A DNA stretch of 28,371 nucleotides from assembly GCA_038200385.1 (NCBI GenBank), contig JBBPYA010000156.1:1-28371 (forward strand), given 5' to 3'. Position 1 is the stretch's first letter, and each line of letters starts with the position of its first letter. The notes under the pieces were generated by a model. It was not told where the DNA came from and ran no database searches. It saw only the letters and a list, made by a program, of their open reading frames with translations. Below are positions 16,026 through 22,682 of this stretch, piece after piece. A program made the translations under genes and the position numbers. The DNA comes from JBBPYA01 sp038200385. Its GTDB lineage: Bacteria; Actinomycetota; Actinomycetes; Mycobacteriales; Geodermatophilaceae.

Positions 16026-17327
16026 TCAGCGGCGGAGCAGGAACGCTGCCGGGTCGCGGGGCGGGCGCTCCGGCGGGTCGCCCGCCGGATGGCCGACGGC
16101 GACCGCCCCCATCGGCTCCCACCCGCCGGGCAGGTCCAGCTCCCGGCGTACGACGTCCGGACAGAACAGCGTCGAGGACACCCAGCACGAGCCCAGGCCC
16201 TCCGCGGCGAGCTGGACGAGCAGGTTCTCCACCCCGGCGCCCATGGCGACGACGAACATCGTCCGCTCGGCGCCGGACCGCCGCGGATCGGGGTAGGCGT
16301 GCGCGCCGTCCCGGAGCAGGCAGGGGACGAGCAGTTCCGGCGCATCGCGCAGGAAGTCCCCGCGGCGCAGCCTGGCGGTGATGCCCTGCGCGGAGAAACC
16401 GTCCTCGACGAGGTCGGTGGCCCACTGGTCCCGCATCGCGTCGAGGAGCCGGCGGCGTACCGCCGGGGTCACGACGTGCACGAACCGCCACGGCGTCGTG
16501 TGGTGCGGTGCCGGTGCGGTGACGGCCACGGCGACCGCCCGCACGATGACCGCAGGGTCGACCGGGCGGTCGGTGAAGGACCGCACCGAACGCCGGCCCC
16601 GCACCACGTCCCGCGTGCCCAGCCGGAACAGGTCCGCCTCGATCGGGCGGATCAGCGGCGCGGCACCGCGCCCGTCGTCGTCGCTGACCAGACCGCGGAC
16701 GACGGCGACGGGCACGCCGTCGAGCTTGCCCTTGACCAGCTCCGCGGCGGCCGCGACGGCGTCGGCGTCGGCCATCTCGGTGAGCTGCAGCTCGTTGCCG
16801 TGGGAGTCCCGGCCGCCGCGGTGATCGCGCAGTGCCGACATCCCGGCCACCCCGAGCGCCACGTCGACGAGCCCGGCCCGCCAGGGCCGGCCCATTGTGT
16901 CGCTGACGATCACGGCGACGTCCACGCCGAGGCGGTCCCGCAACCCGGCCCGGATCCGGGCCGCCGACGCGTCCGGGTCCACCGGTAACAGGGCCAGCTC
17001 GTCGGGTCGGACGTTGGAGGCGTCCACGCCGGAGGCGGCCAGCACGAAACCGTGCCTGGTCCGGGTGATCCGGGTCCGGCCGTGGTCGGCGACCACGTAG
17101 ACGGCCTCTTGGTCCACCGCCGCCAGCCGGGCCGCCTCCCGACCCGCGGGGTCGGTCGGGACCGGCACCAGCCGACCCTCGACCTTGGACACCGCCTTGG
17201 ACGTGACCACGACGATGTCGTGCGGGTGCAGCCAAGGCGCGGCCTGCGCGATCGCGGCGGGCAGGTCGTCACCGGGCCGGAAGTCCGGCAGGCCGGCGAC
17301 CGGCAGCACCTGCAGCGGCTCACGCAT
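16026..17327 (-). CDS. fbiB: bifunctional F420 biosynthesis protein FbiB
   Basis: FbiB finishes coenzyme F420. Its N-terminal domain (about residues 1-245, CofE-like) adds gamma-linked glutamates to F420-0. Its C-terminal flavin nitroreductase-like domain (about 246-433) reduces dehydro-F420-0. The CofE half shows DIVVVTSKAVSKVEGR, VIVSDTMGRPWR and DSHGNELQLTEMADADAVAAAAELVKGK, all hallmark motifs. The nitroreductase half begins RRSVRSFTDRPVDP and has VVAMGAGVENLLVQLAAEGLGSCWVSS. The 433 residues compare with 448 in M. tuberculosis, so the two-domain architecture is complete. ATG at 17327 overlaps the fbiA stop by eight bases, indicating coupling. Confidence 0.95.
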   Translation of the reverse strand: MREPLQVLPVAGLPDFRPGDDLPAAIAQAAPWLHPHDIVVVTSKAVSKVEGRLVPVPTDPAGREAARLAAVDQEAVYVVADHGRTRITRTRHGFVLAASGVDASNVRPDELALLPVDPDASAARIRAGLRDRLGVDVAVIVSDTMGRPWRAGLVDVALGVAGMSALRDHRGGRDSHGNELQLTEMADADAVAAAAELVKGKLDGVPVAVVRGLVSDDDGRGAAPLIRPIEADLFRLGTRDVVRGRRSVRSFTDRPVDPAVIVRAVAVAVTAPAPHHTTPWRFVHVVTPAVRRRLLDAMRDQWATDLVEDGFSAQGITARLRRGDFLRDAPELLVPCLLRDGAHAYPDPRRSGAERTMFVVAMGAGVENLLVQLAAEGLGSCWVSSTLFCPDVVRRELDLPGGWEPMGAVAVGHPAGDPPERPPRDPAAFLLRR

Positions 17328-18288
17328 CGTGGCCCGCCGCGGCGAGATCGAGGGCGGCCCGGGCCAGCCGCGCGGTGGCCTCCGGGTCGGTCATGAGCAG
17401 CGGGACGGCCGCCACCGTGACGCCGGGTACGTCGGCGTCGTCCCCGGTGTGCACGAGCCAGCCGTCCAGCAGGCCGCCTGCCGAGCGGGCGCCGTAGTGC
17501 CGGCCGACGCCCTCAGCGGTGACCGGCACGCCGATCGCGGGCAGGCAGCGATCGGCCATCCCCCGGACCGGGCTGCCGCCGACGATCGGCGACACCCCCA
17601 CCACCGGCGCTGTCGCGGCCTGCAGGGCGGCCCGGATGCCCGGTACGCCGAGGATGGTGCCGACGCTGACCACCGGGTTGCTCGGAGCCAGCAGCACGAC
17701 GTCGGCCGCGGCGATCGCCGCCAGCAGGCCCGGCGCCGGCATGGAGTCGGCCACCCCGACCTGGACGAACTCCAGCGCGGGCTGGGCGGCCTGGTTGCGC
17801 ACCCACCATTCCTGGAAGTGCAGCGCGCGGCGCCCATCCGGGCCGTCGACGACGACGTGGGTCTCCACCCGCTGATCGCTCATCGGGACCAGGGTGACGC
17901 CGGGTTGCCAGCGCGCGCAGAGCGCGGCCGTCACCGCGGACAGCGGGTAGCCGGCGTCGAGCATCCGGGTCCGCACCAGGTGGGTCGCCAGATCCCGGTC
18001 GCCGAGACCGAACCAGCCCGGCTCGGCGTCGTAGCCGGCCAGTTCCTCCTGGACCGTCCACGTCTCGTGCGCCCGTCCCCAGCCGCGCCCGGTGTCGATG
18101 CCGCCGCCGAGGGTGTACATCACGGTGTCCAGGTCCGGACAGATCCGCAGTCCGTGCAGCGTCAGGTCGTCCCCGGTGTTCACGATCGCGGTGAGCCGGT
18201 CGTCCTCGGAGGTGGCCGCCTGCAGACCGGTGAGGAACCGGGCCCCACCCACCCCGCCGACGAGCGTGACCACGTGCACGTCCGGCAT
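17320..18288 (-). CDS. fbiA: F420 biosynthesis transferase FbiA (CofD family)
   Basis: FbiA transfers a phosphoenolpyruvate-derived (or 2-phospholactate-derived) moiety from a guanosine-linked intermediate to the deazaflavin Fo. In mycobacteria the product is dehydro-F420-0. The 322 residues match the family. The start VVTLVGGVGGARFLTGL is the CofD Rossmann-like signature, followed by VNTGDDLTLHGLRICPDLDTVMYTLGG and LAPSNPVVSVGTIL, which line the active site. ATG at 18288 gives the normal N-terminus; a 54-base in-frame extension to 18342 would run into the promoter region. It is divergent from whiB across a palindrome-rich interval and is followed by fbiB in the order seen in M. tuberculosis (Rv3261-Rv3262). 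Confidence 0.95.
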   Translation of the reverse strand: MPDVHVVTLVGGVGGARFLTGLQAATSEDDRLTAIVNTGDDLTLHGLRICPDLDTVMYTLGGGIDTGRGWGRAHETWTVQEELAGYDAEPGWFGLGDRDLATHLVRTRMLDAGYPLSAVTAALCARWQPGVTLVPMSDQRVETHVVVDGPDGRRALHFQEWWVRNQAAQPALEFVQVGVADSMPAPGLLAAIAAADVVLLAPSNPVVSVGTILGVPGIRAALQAATAPVVGVSPIVGGSPVRGMADRCLPAIGVPVTAEGVGRHYGARSAGGLLDGWLVHTGDDADVPGVTVAAVPLLMTDPEATARLARAALDLAAAGHDA

Positions 18289-18356
18289 CGTCGCAGACCC
18301 GGCCGAACGCCCTGGCAGGGACCCGGGAACGGTCACCGGCACCCAAATCGGGCGCG

Positions 18357-18362
18357 ATTATC
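18357..18362 (-). promoter_or_regulatory. -10 element for fbiA-fbiB
   Basis: On the minus strand this reads GATAAT, five of six matches to TATAAT. It would give a leader of about 65 bases before fbiA. No good -35 is visible at 17-18 bases. It lies back to back with the whiB -35. Confidence 0.35.
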
Positions 18363-18363
18363 A

Positions 18364-18417
18364 CTGCTCGCCTTGACGAGCAGGCAGCGACACGCGTGTA
18401 ATCACAGCAGTGTGATT
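18364..18417 (+). promoter_or_regulatory. whiB promoter with three tandem palindromes
   Basis: The promoter has -35 TTGACG (18373-18378), an 18-base spacer and -10 TGTAAT (18397-18402). Superimposed are three perfect inverted repeats. CTGCTCG/CGAGCAG has a six-base loop (18364-18383) and straddles the -35. ACACGCGTGT (18390-18399) covers the spacer end and enters the -10. AATCACA-GCAG-TGTGATT (18400-18417) covers the -10 and expected transcription start. This looks like multi-site control; the regulators are unknown. Confidence 0.6.
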
Positions 18418-18426
18418 CCCCGGGCC

Positions 18427-18459
18427 GGGTGGTCGAGCCCGTTCGGGGGGTGGTCGAGC
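18427..18459 (+). repeat. 12-bp direct repeat in whiB leader
   Basis: GGGTGGTCGAGC occurs at 18427-18438 and again at 18448-18459. The copies are offset by 21 bases, two turns of the helix. They lie between the promoter and the Shine-Dalgarno of whiB and may be a pair of protein-binding sites on one DNA face. Confidence 0.6.
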
Positions 18460-18478
18460 ACAGGGTGGAGGCGCGCGG

Positions 18479-18790
18479 ATGGGCGAAATCAGAGGTATGT
18501 CGAGGACGGCCGAGGCGACGGTGCTCGATCTGCGCACCGGCCCGATCGGATTCGATCCCTTCGGCGGGATGGACGCGGACTGGCAGGAACGCGCGCTCTG
18601 CGCGCAGACCGATCCGGAGTCCTTCTTCCCGGAGAAGGGCGGCTCGACCCGGGAGGCGAAGAAGATCTGCACTGGTTGCGAGGTCCGCTTGGAGTGCCTG
18701 GAGTACGCACTGGCGCACGACGAGCGGTTCGGGATCTGGGGTGGGCTGTCCGAGCGGGAACGGCGGCGGCTGAAGAAGCAGGCCGTCTGA
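18479..18790 (+). CDS. whiB2: WhiB-family iron-sulfur regulator (WhiB2/WhmD-like)
   Basis: WhiB-like proteins bind a 4Fe-4S cluster and modulate transcription with the principal sigma factor; the WhiB2/WhmD group acts in septation and cell division. The 103 residues hold the four cluster cysteines, Cys41, Cys64, Cys67 and Cys73 (CX22CX2CX5C). They are followed by GIWGG (85-89) and a basic C-terminal tail ERRRLKKQ for DNA contact. ATG at 18479 has GGAGG seven bases upstream; ATG at 18497 is a weaker alternative. Placement beside fbiA and the MMP-like gene matches the whiB2 (Rv3260c) neighbourhood, which is why I assign this subgroup. Its promoter is unusually rich in palindromes. Confidence 0.93.
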   Translation: MGEIRGMSRTAEATVLDLRTGPIGFDPFGGMDADWQERALCAQTDPESFFPEKGGSTREAKKICTGCEVRLECLEYALAHDERFGIWGGLSERERRRLKKQAV

Positions 18791-18809
18791 GCCGAATCAG
18801 CACGGCTCA
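18788..18809. terminator. symmetric hairpin joining two convergent stops
   Basis: TGAGCCG and CGGCTCA form a perfect 7-bp stem around an eight-base loop, AATCAGCA. The left arm begins with the TGA of whiB and the right arm ends with the reverse-strand TGA of the MMP-like gene. It can fold on both transcripts. There is no U-run, so termination strength is uncertain. Confidence 0.5.
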
Positions 18810-19265
18810 GCCCGGGTCGATCTCCTCCGGGTCGCGCCCGAGCAGGTTGGCCACCTGCTCCACGAGCACGTCGCGGATCAACTCGGCGAGGTCGTGCCGA
18901 CCGCGGGCGCGCACCTCCAGCGGCCGCCGGTAGACCACGATCCGCGGCGCCACCGGGTCCCGCGCCCCCTCGGGGCTGCCTTCCAGCAGCCGGGCCAGCG
19001 GCACGTTCCCGTCCTCCACCACGTCGCTGCCGTGCACGAGCATGTCGGGGTCGGTGGACTCGACGTAGGGCACGTCCTCCACCGCGAACTCCACCCCGGA
19101 CAGTTCCTCGCGCCAGTCGTGCTCGAGGTGTTCCACGGCGTCGAGCACGAGGTCGTCGAACTCCTCGCCGCGGGTCCGTGACAGCGGCAGGTCCGCAGGG
19201 GCCAGCGGGCCGCGGAGTCCCCGCCCCCGCCGGTCCCGGCGCCGGCCACGGCTGCTCGTGGGCAC
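18807..19265 (-). CDS. MMP-like metallopeptidase-family protein, degenerate site
   Basis: This 152-residue acidic protein belongs to the minimal-metalloprotease-like family by its location (Rv3259 equivalent between whiB2 and DUF3499) and by its sequence. It has EEFDDLVLDAVEHL near residue 34, RIVVYRRPLE near 108 and a C-terminal DVLVEQVANLLGRDPEEIDPG. In active relatives the last segment carries HExxH. Here the matching residues read EQVAN, so zinc-dependent proteolysis is improbable and a structural or regulatory role is more likely. The start is GTG at 19265, after a basic RGRRRDRRGRG stretch. It lies nine bases downstream of the sulfotransferase stop and is probably co-transcribed with it. 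Confidence 0.75.
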   Translation of the reverse strand: MPTSSRGRRRDRRGRGLRGPLAPADLPLSRTRGEEFDDLVLDAVEHLEHDWREELSGVEFAVEDVPYVESTDPDMLVHGSDVVEDGNVPLARLLEGSPEGARDPVAPRIVVYRRPLEVRARGRHDLAELIRDVLVEQVANLLGRDPEEIDPG

Positions 19266-19274
19266 GGCGCGACC

Positions 19275-20579
19275 CTAGACCGTCCGGCGGCCGGAACCCC
19301 CGCCCGGTCGCAGCCGCCGCGCCCGCCGGAGCAGCTGGCCGGCCCGCCCCCGGCCTCGCCAGTGCAGGCCGCGCAGCCGGTCGCGGTACGTCGGCACCAG
19401 GACCGGGGGCCCCTCCAGGGCGTGCTCCTGCTCCCGGATCCGCCCGCGCAGGTGGCTGGCGTGCCTAAGCAGACCGGTCGCGGCCTGGATCGCCGCCGGT
19501 GCCAGGTCGGCGTCGGTAAGCCCGGTGGGGGAGACGTACGCCGCGTGCGCCGCCTCGTCGGGCAGCAGGTCGGCGAGGTCGCCCTCCACGTGGTATCCGG
19601 CGGCCCGGACCTCCTCGAGCAGCTGCCCGGAGCGCTGCTGCACCCAGTCCATCCGTCCGGGCGGCAGCGTCAGCTTGGGTCCGCGGGCGCCGAGGATCCG
19701 CTCGGCCAGCACGATCCGCACCAGCGGGTCGTAGTCCTCGTCGCGGATCTTCCTGGCCTCGGTGTTCATCCGGCGGACGAGCTCGGTCTCGGCGACCCCC
19801 ATCGACGGGTTCGACCGCGGCGTCCTGGTCTCGTAGCGGTCCGCGTCCAGCCCGGTGACGCGGCAGAACCGCTGCCACAGCGCGTCCCGTGGCCCGCCGG
19901 CCTGCGGCACCGTGATCACGTGGATGTTCCCGACGGGCACCTCGGGGGACCAGCGGGCCAGCACGTACGCCGCGTCGTGCATCCCCCAGAACAGCTCGCC
20001 GAAGGGGGCCGGGGCGTCCAGGCCCTGCTCGATGAGGTCGTCCACGAACTGCTCGAGGGTCACCGTGTGCTTGTGCTTGATGTGTTCCTGCCAGTCCGAG
20101 ACGAGCTGGCGGGCGAAGTCGCGGGCGGAGAACACCACGTGCACCTCGGCGGGTTGCACGCTGTCCACCCCGGCGGCGATCCGGGCCCGGTCCGACCCGC
20201 CGAGCAGTTCGTTGGAAATGATCACGGTGGGCCCGGTCCAGTCCCGCGTCCGGGCTGCGACTGCCGCCCACTCCCCGGCGTACGCCGAGGCGCCTTTCTG
20301 CCCCCAGCCCGCGCCCCGAAAGTCCTGCATGGACCGGAAGGACTGGCCGAAGTCGTCGTACGGGTACAGCACGCCGTTGTCGGCCAGCAACGCCTTGTTC
20401 TGGAACAGCACCTGCTGCAGGTACGTCGTCCCGGTCTTGGGTGCGCCGACGTGGAAGAACACCCGTTTGGTGCCCGGCTCCGCCGCCCGTCCGATGCCCT
20501 CGATCGCCGCCTCCGTGTCCGGTCCGGAACTGCCCGCGCCCGGATCGCGCTCATGGTAGGGGCAGCGGCCCAGCGACAC
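19275..20579 (-). CDS. sulfotransferase-fold protein
   Basis: This 434-residue protein carries a PAPS-type 5'-phosphosulfate loop, FFHVGAPKTGTTYLQ (residues 41-55). The later VHVVFSARDFARQLVSDWQ is placed as the 3'-phosphate-binding segment of sulfotransferases. It would move sulfate from PAPS to a glycan or lipid acceptor. The C-terminus is basic and rich in arginine (GRGRAGQLLRRARRLRPGGG). No signal peptide or membrane helix is seen, so a cytoplasmic site is likely. GTG at 20579 is the only clear in-frame early start. It sits between the MMP-like gene and DUF3499, which are adjacent in M. tuberculosis, so it looks like an insertion into a conserved block. Confidence 0.75.
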   Translation of the reverse strand: MSLGRCPYHERDPGAGSSGPDTEAAIEGIGRAAEPGTKRVFFHVGAPKTGTTYLQQVLFQNKALLADNGVLYPYDDFGQSFRSMQDFRGAGWGQKGASAYAGEWAAVAARTRDWTGPTVIISNELLGGSDRARIAAGVDSVQPAEVHVVFSARDFARQLVSDWQEHIKHKHTVTLEQFVDDLIEQGLDAPAPFGELFWGMHDAAYVLARWSPEVPVGNIHVITVPQAGGPRDALWQRFCRVTGLDADRYETRTPRSNPSMGVAETELVRRMNTEARKIRDEDYDPLVRIVLAERILGARGPKLTLPPGRMDWVQQRSGQLLEEVRAAGYHVEGDLADLLPDEAAHAAYVSPTGLTDADLAPAAIQAATGLLRHASHLRGRIREQEHALEGPPVLVPTYRDRLRGLHWRGRGRAGQLLRRARRLRPGGGSGRRTV

Positions 20580-20615
20580 GGAGCCGAACTGGCCGTCGCG
20601 GACCCGCCCGACAGC

Positions 20616-20621
20616 TATCGT
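20616..20621 (+). promoter_or_regulatory. -10 element for DUF3499
   Basis: TATCGT lies eight bases before the GTG at 20630. This spacing suggests a leaderless or near-leaderless transcript, and no Shine-Dalgarno is present. The -35 region is not recognisable. Confidence 0.35.
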
Positions 20622-20629
20622 CGGCGCTC

Positions 20630-20989
20630 GTGAGGCAGGTCCGACGCTGCTCCCGATCCGGGTGCGCCCAGTCCGCGGTAGCCACGCTGACGTATGTCTA
20701 CGCGGAATCCACCGCCGTCGTCGGGCCGCTGGCCACGTACGCCGAACCGCACAGCTACGACCTGTGCACCGACCACGCGATGGGCCTGACCGTGCCCCGC
20801 GGTTGGGAGGTGGTCCGCTACGAGGGCCAGTACGCCATCCCGGTCCCCAGCGGCGACGACCTGCTCGCGCTGGCCGACGCGGTCCGCGAGGCGGCCCGCC
20901 CGGAGCGCCCGCCGCCGCCCGCGCCCGGGCCGGACGGGCCAGGTACCGGCCGCCGCGGCCACCTGCGCGTGGTGCCCTCGCCGTCCTGA
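20630..20989 (+). CDS. DUF3499 protein
   Basis: This 119-residue actinobacterial protein of unknown function is recognised by its start, RRCSRSGCAQSAVATLTYVYAESTAVVGPLA. It continues PHSYDLCTDHAMGLTVPRGWEVVR. Three conserved cysteines (in RCSRSGC and DLCTDH) and a following His suggest a small metal-binding site, which is an inference. The C-terminal 40 residues are proline and glycine rich and probably disordered. GTG at 20630 gives the family start; the frame is open about 190 bases further upstream, but that stretch lacks conservation. It is the Rv3258c equivalent, directly before the phosphomannomutase gene as in M. tuberculosis. Confidence 0.85.
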   Translation: MRQVRRCSRSGCAQSAVATLTYVYAESTAVVGPLATYAEPHSYDLCTDHAMGLTVPRGWEVVRYEGQYAIPVPSGDDLLALADAVREAARPERPPPPAPGPDGPGTGRRGHLRVVPSPS

Positions 20990-21033
20990 GCTACCTGCGC
21001 CACAGGGTGGGACGCGCCGGCGGGTCCGGTCAG

Positions 21034-21064
21034 TAGGCTTCGGGCTCGGACCCCGCCGGGGGTC
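21034..21064 (+). promoter_or_regulatory. manB -10 and leader hairpin
   Basis: TAGGCT at 21034-21039 resembles an actinobacterial -10; the -35 region (GGGACG or GACGCG near 21010) is poor. Immediately downstream, GACCCC-GCCG-GGGGTC (21049-21064) forms a 6-bp stem in the predicted 5' leader, about 28 bases before ATG at 21093. Confidence 0.35.
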
Positions 21065-21092
21065 GTGAACTCACCGAGGTGGTCCCGAGGGC

Positions 21093-22490
21093 ATGGCTGA
21101 CCTGTCGTCGATCGTCAAGGCCTACGACGTCCGCGGCGTCGTCCCGGACCAGCTCGACCCGGCCATCGCGCGGGCGGTCGGCGCGGCGTTCGCCCGCTTC
21201 GTCGGGGCGCCGGCGATCGTGACCGCGCACGACATGCGGGAGTCCTCCGTCCCGCTGTCTCGCGCCTTCGCCGAGGGCGTCACGAGCCAGGGAGTCGACG
21301 TCGTGCAGGCCGGGCTGGGCTCGACCGACCTGCTCTACTTCGGCTCCGGCTTCCTGGACCTGCCCGGGGCGATGTTCACGGCCAGCCACAACCCGGCGCG
21401 CTACAACGGCATCAAGCTGTGCCGCGCCGGCGCCGCGCCGATCGGGCAGGACTCCGGGCTGGCCGAGATCCAGGCCGATGCCGAGGCCCTGCTGGACGAT
21501 CCCGCGGGCCTTGAGCAGGCCGGCGGGACCCCCGGATCGGTGAGTTCGCGGGACCTGCTCAGCGAGTACGCCGCCCACCTGCGCACGCTGGTCGACCTGT
21601 CCGGGATCAGGCCGCTGACCGCCGTCATCGACGCCGGCAACGGGATGGGCGGCTACACCGTCCCGGCCGTGCTGTCCGACCTGCCGCTGCGGGTCATCCC
21701 GATGTACTTCGAACTGGACGGCAACTTCCCCAACCACGAGGCCAACCCGCTGGAACCGGCGAACATCGTCGACCTGCAGGAGCGCGTGGTCGCCGAGGGG
21801 GCCGACCTCGGCATCGCCTTCGACGGAGACGCCGACCGCTGCTTCATCGTCGACGAGCGGGGCCGTCCGGTCACCCCGTCCGCGGTGACCGCGCTGGTCG
21901 CCGTACGGGAGCTGGCCAAGGCCGGGGACGATCCGGCCGACCGGGTCGTGATCCACAACCTCATCTGCTCCAAGGTGGTCCCCGAGATCGTGGCCGAGCA
22001 CGGAGGTACGCCGGTTCGCACCCGCGTCGGGCACTCCTTCATCAAGGGCGAGATGGCCAGGACCGGGGCGGTGTTCGGCGGGGAGCACTCGGCGCACTAC
22101 TACTTCCGGGACTTCTGGCGGGCCGACACCGGGATGCTGGCCGCGATGCACGTCCTGGCCGCGCTCGGCGAGAGCGACCAGCCGCTGTCGGAGCTGGCCT
22201 CGGCGTACGCGCGGTACCCCGCCTCCGGCGAGATCAACTCCACCGTCGAGGACCAGACGGCCCGGCTGGCCGCCGTGGAGCAGCGCTTCGCCGGACGCGA
22301 GGGCGTCACGATCGACCACCTGGACGGGCTCACGGTCGACCTGCCCGACGGCAGCTGGTTCAACATCCGCGCGTCCAACACCGAACCGCTGCTGCGGCTG
22401 AACGTCGAGGGCCACGACGAGGCCGCGCTCGCGGCACTGCGGGACGAGGTACTGGACCTGGTGCGATCGGGGCAGACCGGTGCGGCTTGA
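21093..22490 (+). CDS. manB: phosphomannomutase/phosphoglucomutase
   Basis: This alpha-D-phosphohexomutase interconverts mannose-6-phosphate and mannose-1-phosphate, feeding the guanylyltransferase at 10974-12053. The 465 residues have all four family landmarks. These are the catalytic phosphoserine loop TASHNP (96-101, Ser98), metal-binding DGDADR (244-249), the sugar-specificity loop GEHS (330-333, followed by AHYYF) and the phosphate-binding RASNTEPLLR near the C-terminus. The GEHSAHYYF form is common in phosphomannomutases. ATG at 21093 gives the standard KAYDVRG start region. It heads a tightly packed run with Trm112-like, SIS, CDF and glpD genes, each overlapping or within a dozen bases of the next. 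It is the Rv3257c equivalent. Confidence 0.95.
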   Translation: MADLSSIVKAYDVRGVVPDQLDPAIARAVGAAFARFVGAPAIVTAHDMRESSVPLSRAFAEGVTSQGVDVVQAGLGSTDLLYFGSGFLDLPGAMFTASHNPARYNGIKLCRAGAAPIGQDSGLAEIQADAEALLDDPAGLEQAGGTPGSVSSRDLLSEYAAHLRTLVDLSGIRPLTAVIDAGNGMGGYTVPAVLSDLPLRVIPMYFELDGNFPNHEANPLEPANIVDLQERVVAEGADLGIAFDGDADRCFIVDERGRPVTPSAVTALVAVRELAKAGDDPADRVVIHNLICSKVVPEIVAEHGGTPVRTRVGHSFIKGEMARTGAVFGGEHSAHYYFRDFWRADTGMLAAMHVLAALGESDQPLSELASAYARYPASGEINSTVEDQTARLAAVEQRFAGREGVTIDHLDGLTVDLPDGSWFNIRASNTEPLLRLNVEGHDEAALAALRDEVLDLVRSGQTGAA

Positions 22491-22671
22491 TCCCCTGCTG
22501 GAGCAGATCCTGGCCTGCCCGGCCGAGCATCACGCCCCGCTGACCTACGACGAGGCGGCCGCGGAACTGCTGTGCACCGAGTGCGACCTGGCCTTCGCCG
22601 TCGGCCCGGACGGGATCCCGGACATGCTGCTCGAGGACGCGCGGCACCGCGACGGCGCCGGGCCGTCCTGA
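22480..22671 (+). CDS. Trm112-like small zinc-ribbon protein
   Basis: This 63-residue protein of the Trm112/YcaR type overlaps the end of manB by 11 bases and starts with GTG. It has LACPAEHHAPL followed by LLCTECDLAFAVGPDGIPDMLL, the latter being the normal second zinc knuckle and the PVxDGIPxML-like end of the fold. In most relatives the first knuckle is CPxC; here only Cys13 is kept and the second is replaced, so three cysteines remain. Family members act as small partners of methyltransferases or are of unknown role in bacteria. Its constant place between manB and the SIS gene suggests a link to that pair. Confidence 0.82.
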   Translation: MRLDPLLEQILACPAEHHAPLTYDEAAAELLCTECDLAFAVGPDGIPDMLLEDARHRDGAGPS

Positions 22672-22682
22672 CCACCGCCGCC

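Noticed and set aside
18400..18417. AATCACA-GCAG-TGTGATT as a CRP or BldD site
   Set aside because: CRP sites read TGTGA-N6-TCACA, the opposite order. The BldD consensus has one base fewer in the centre. I keep it as an unassigned palindrome.
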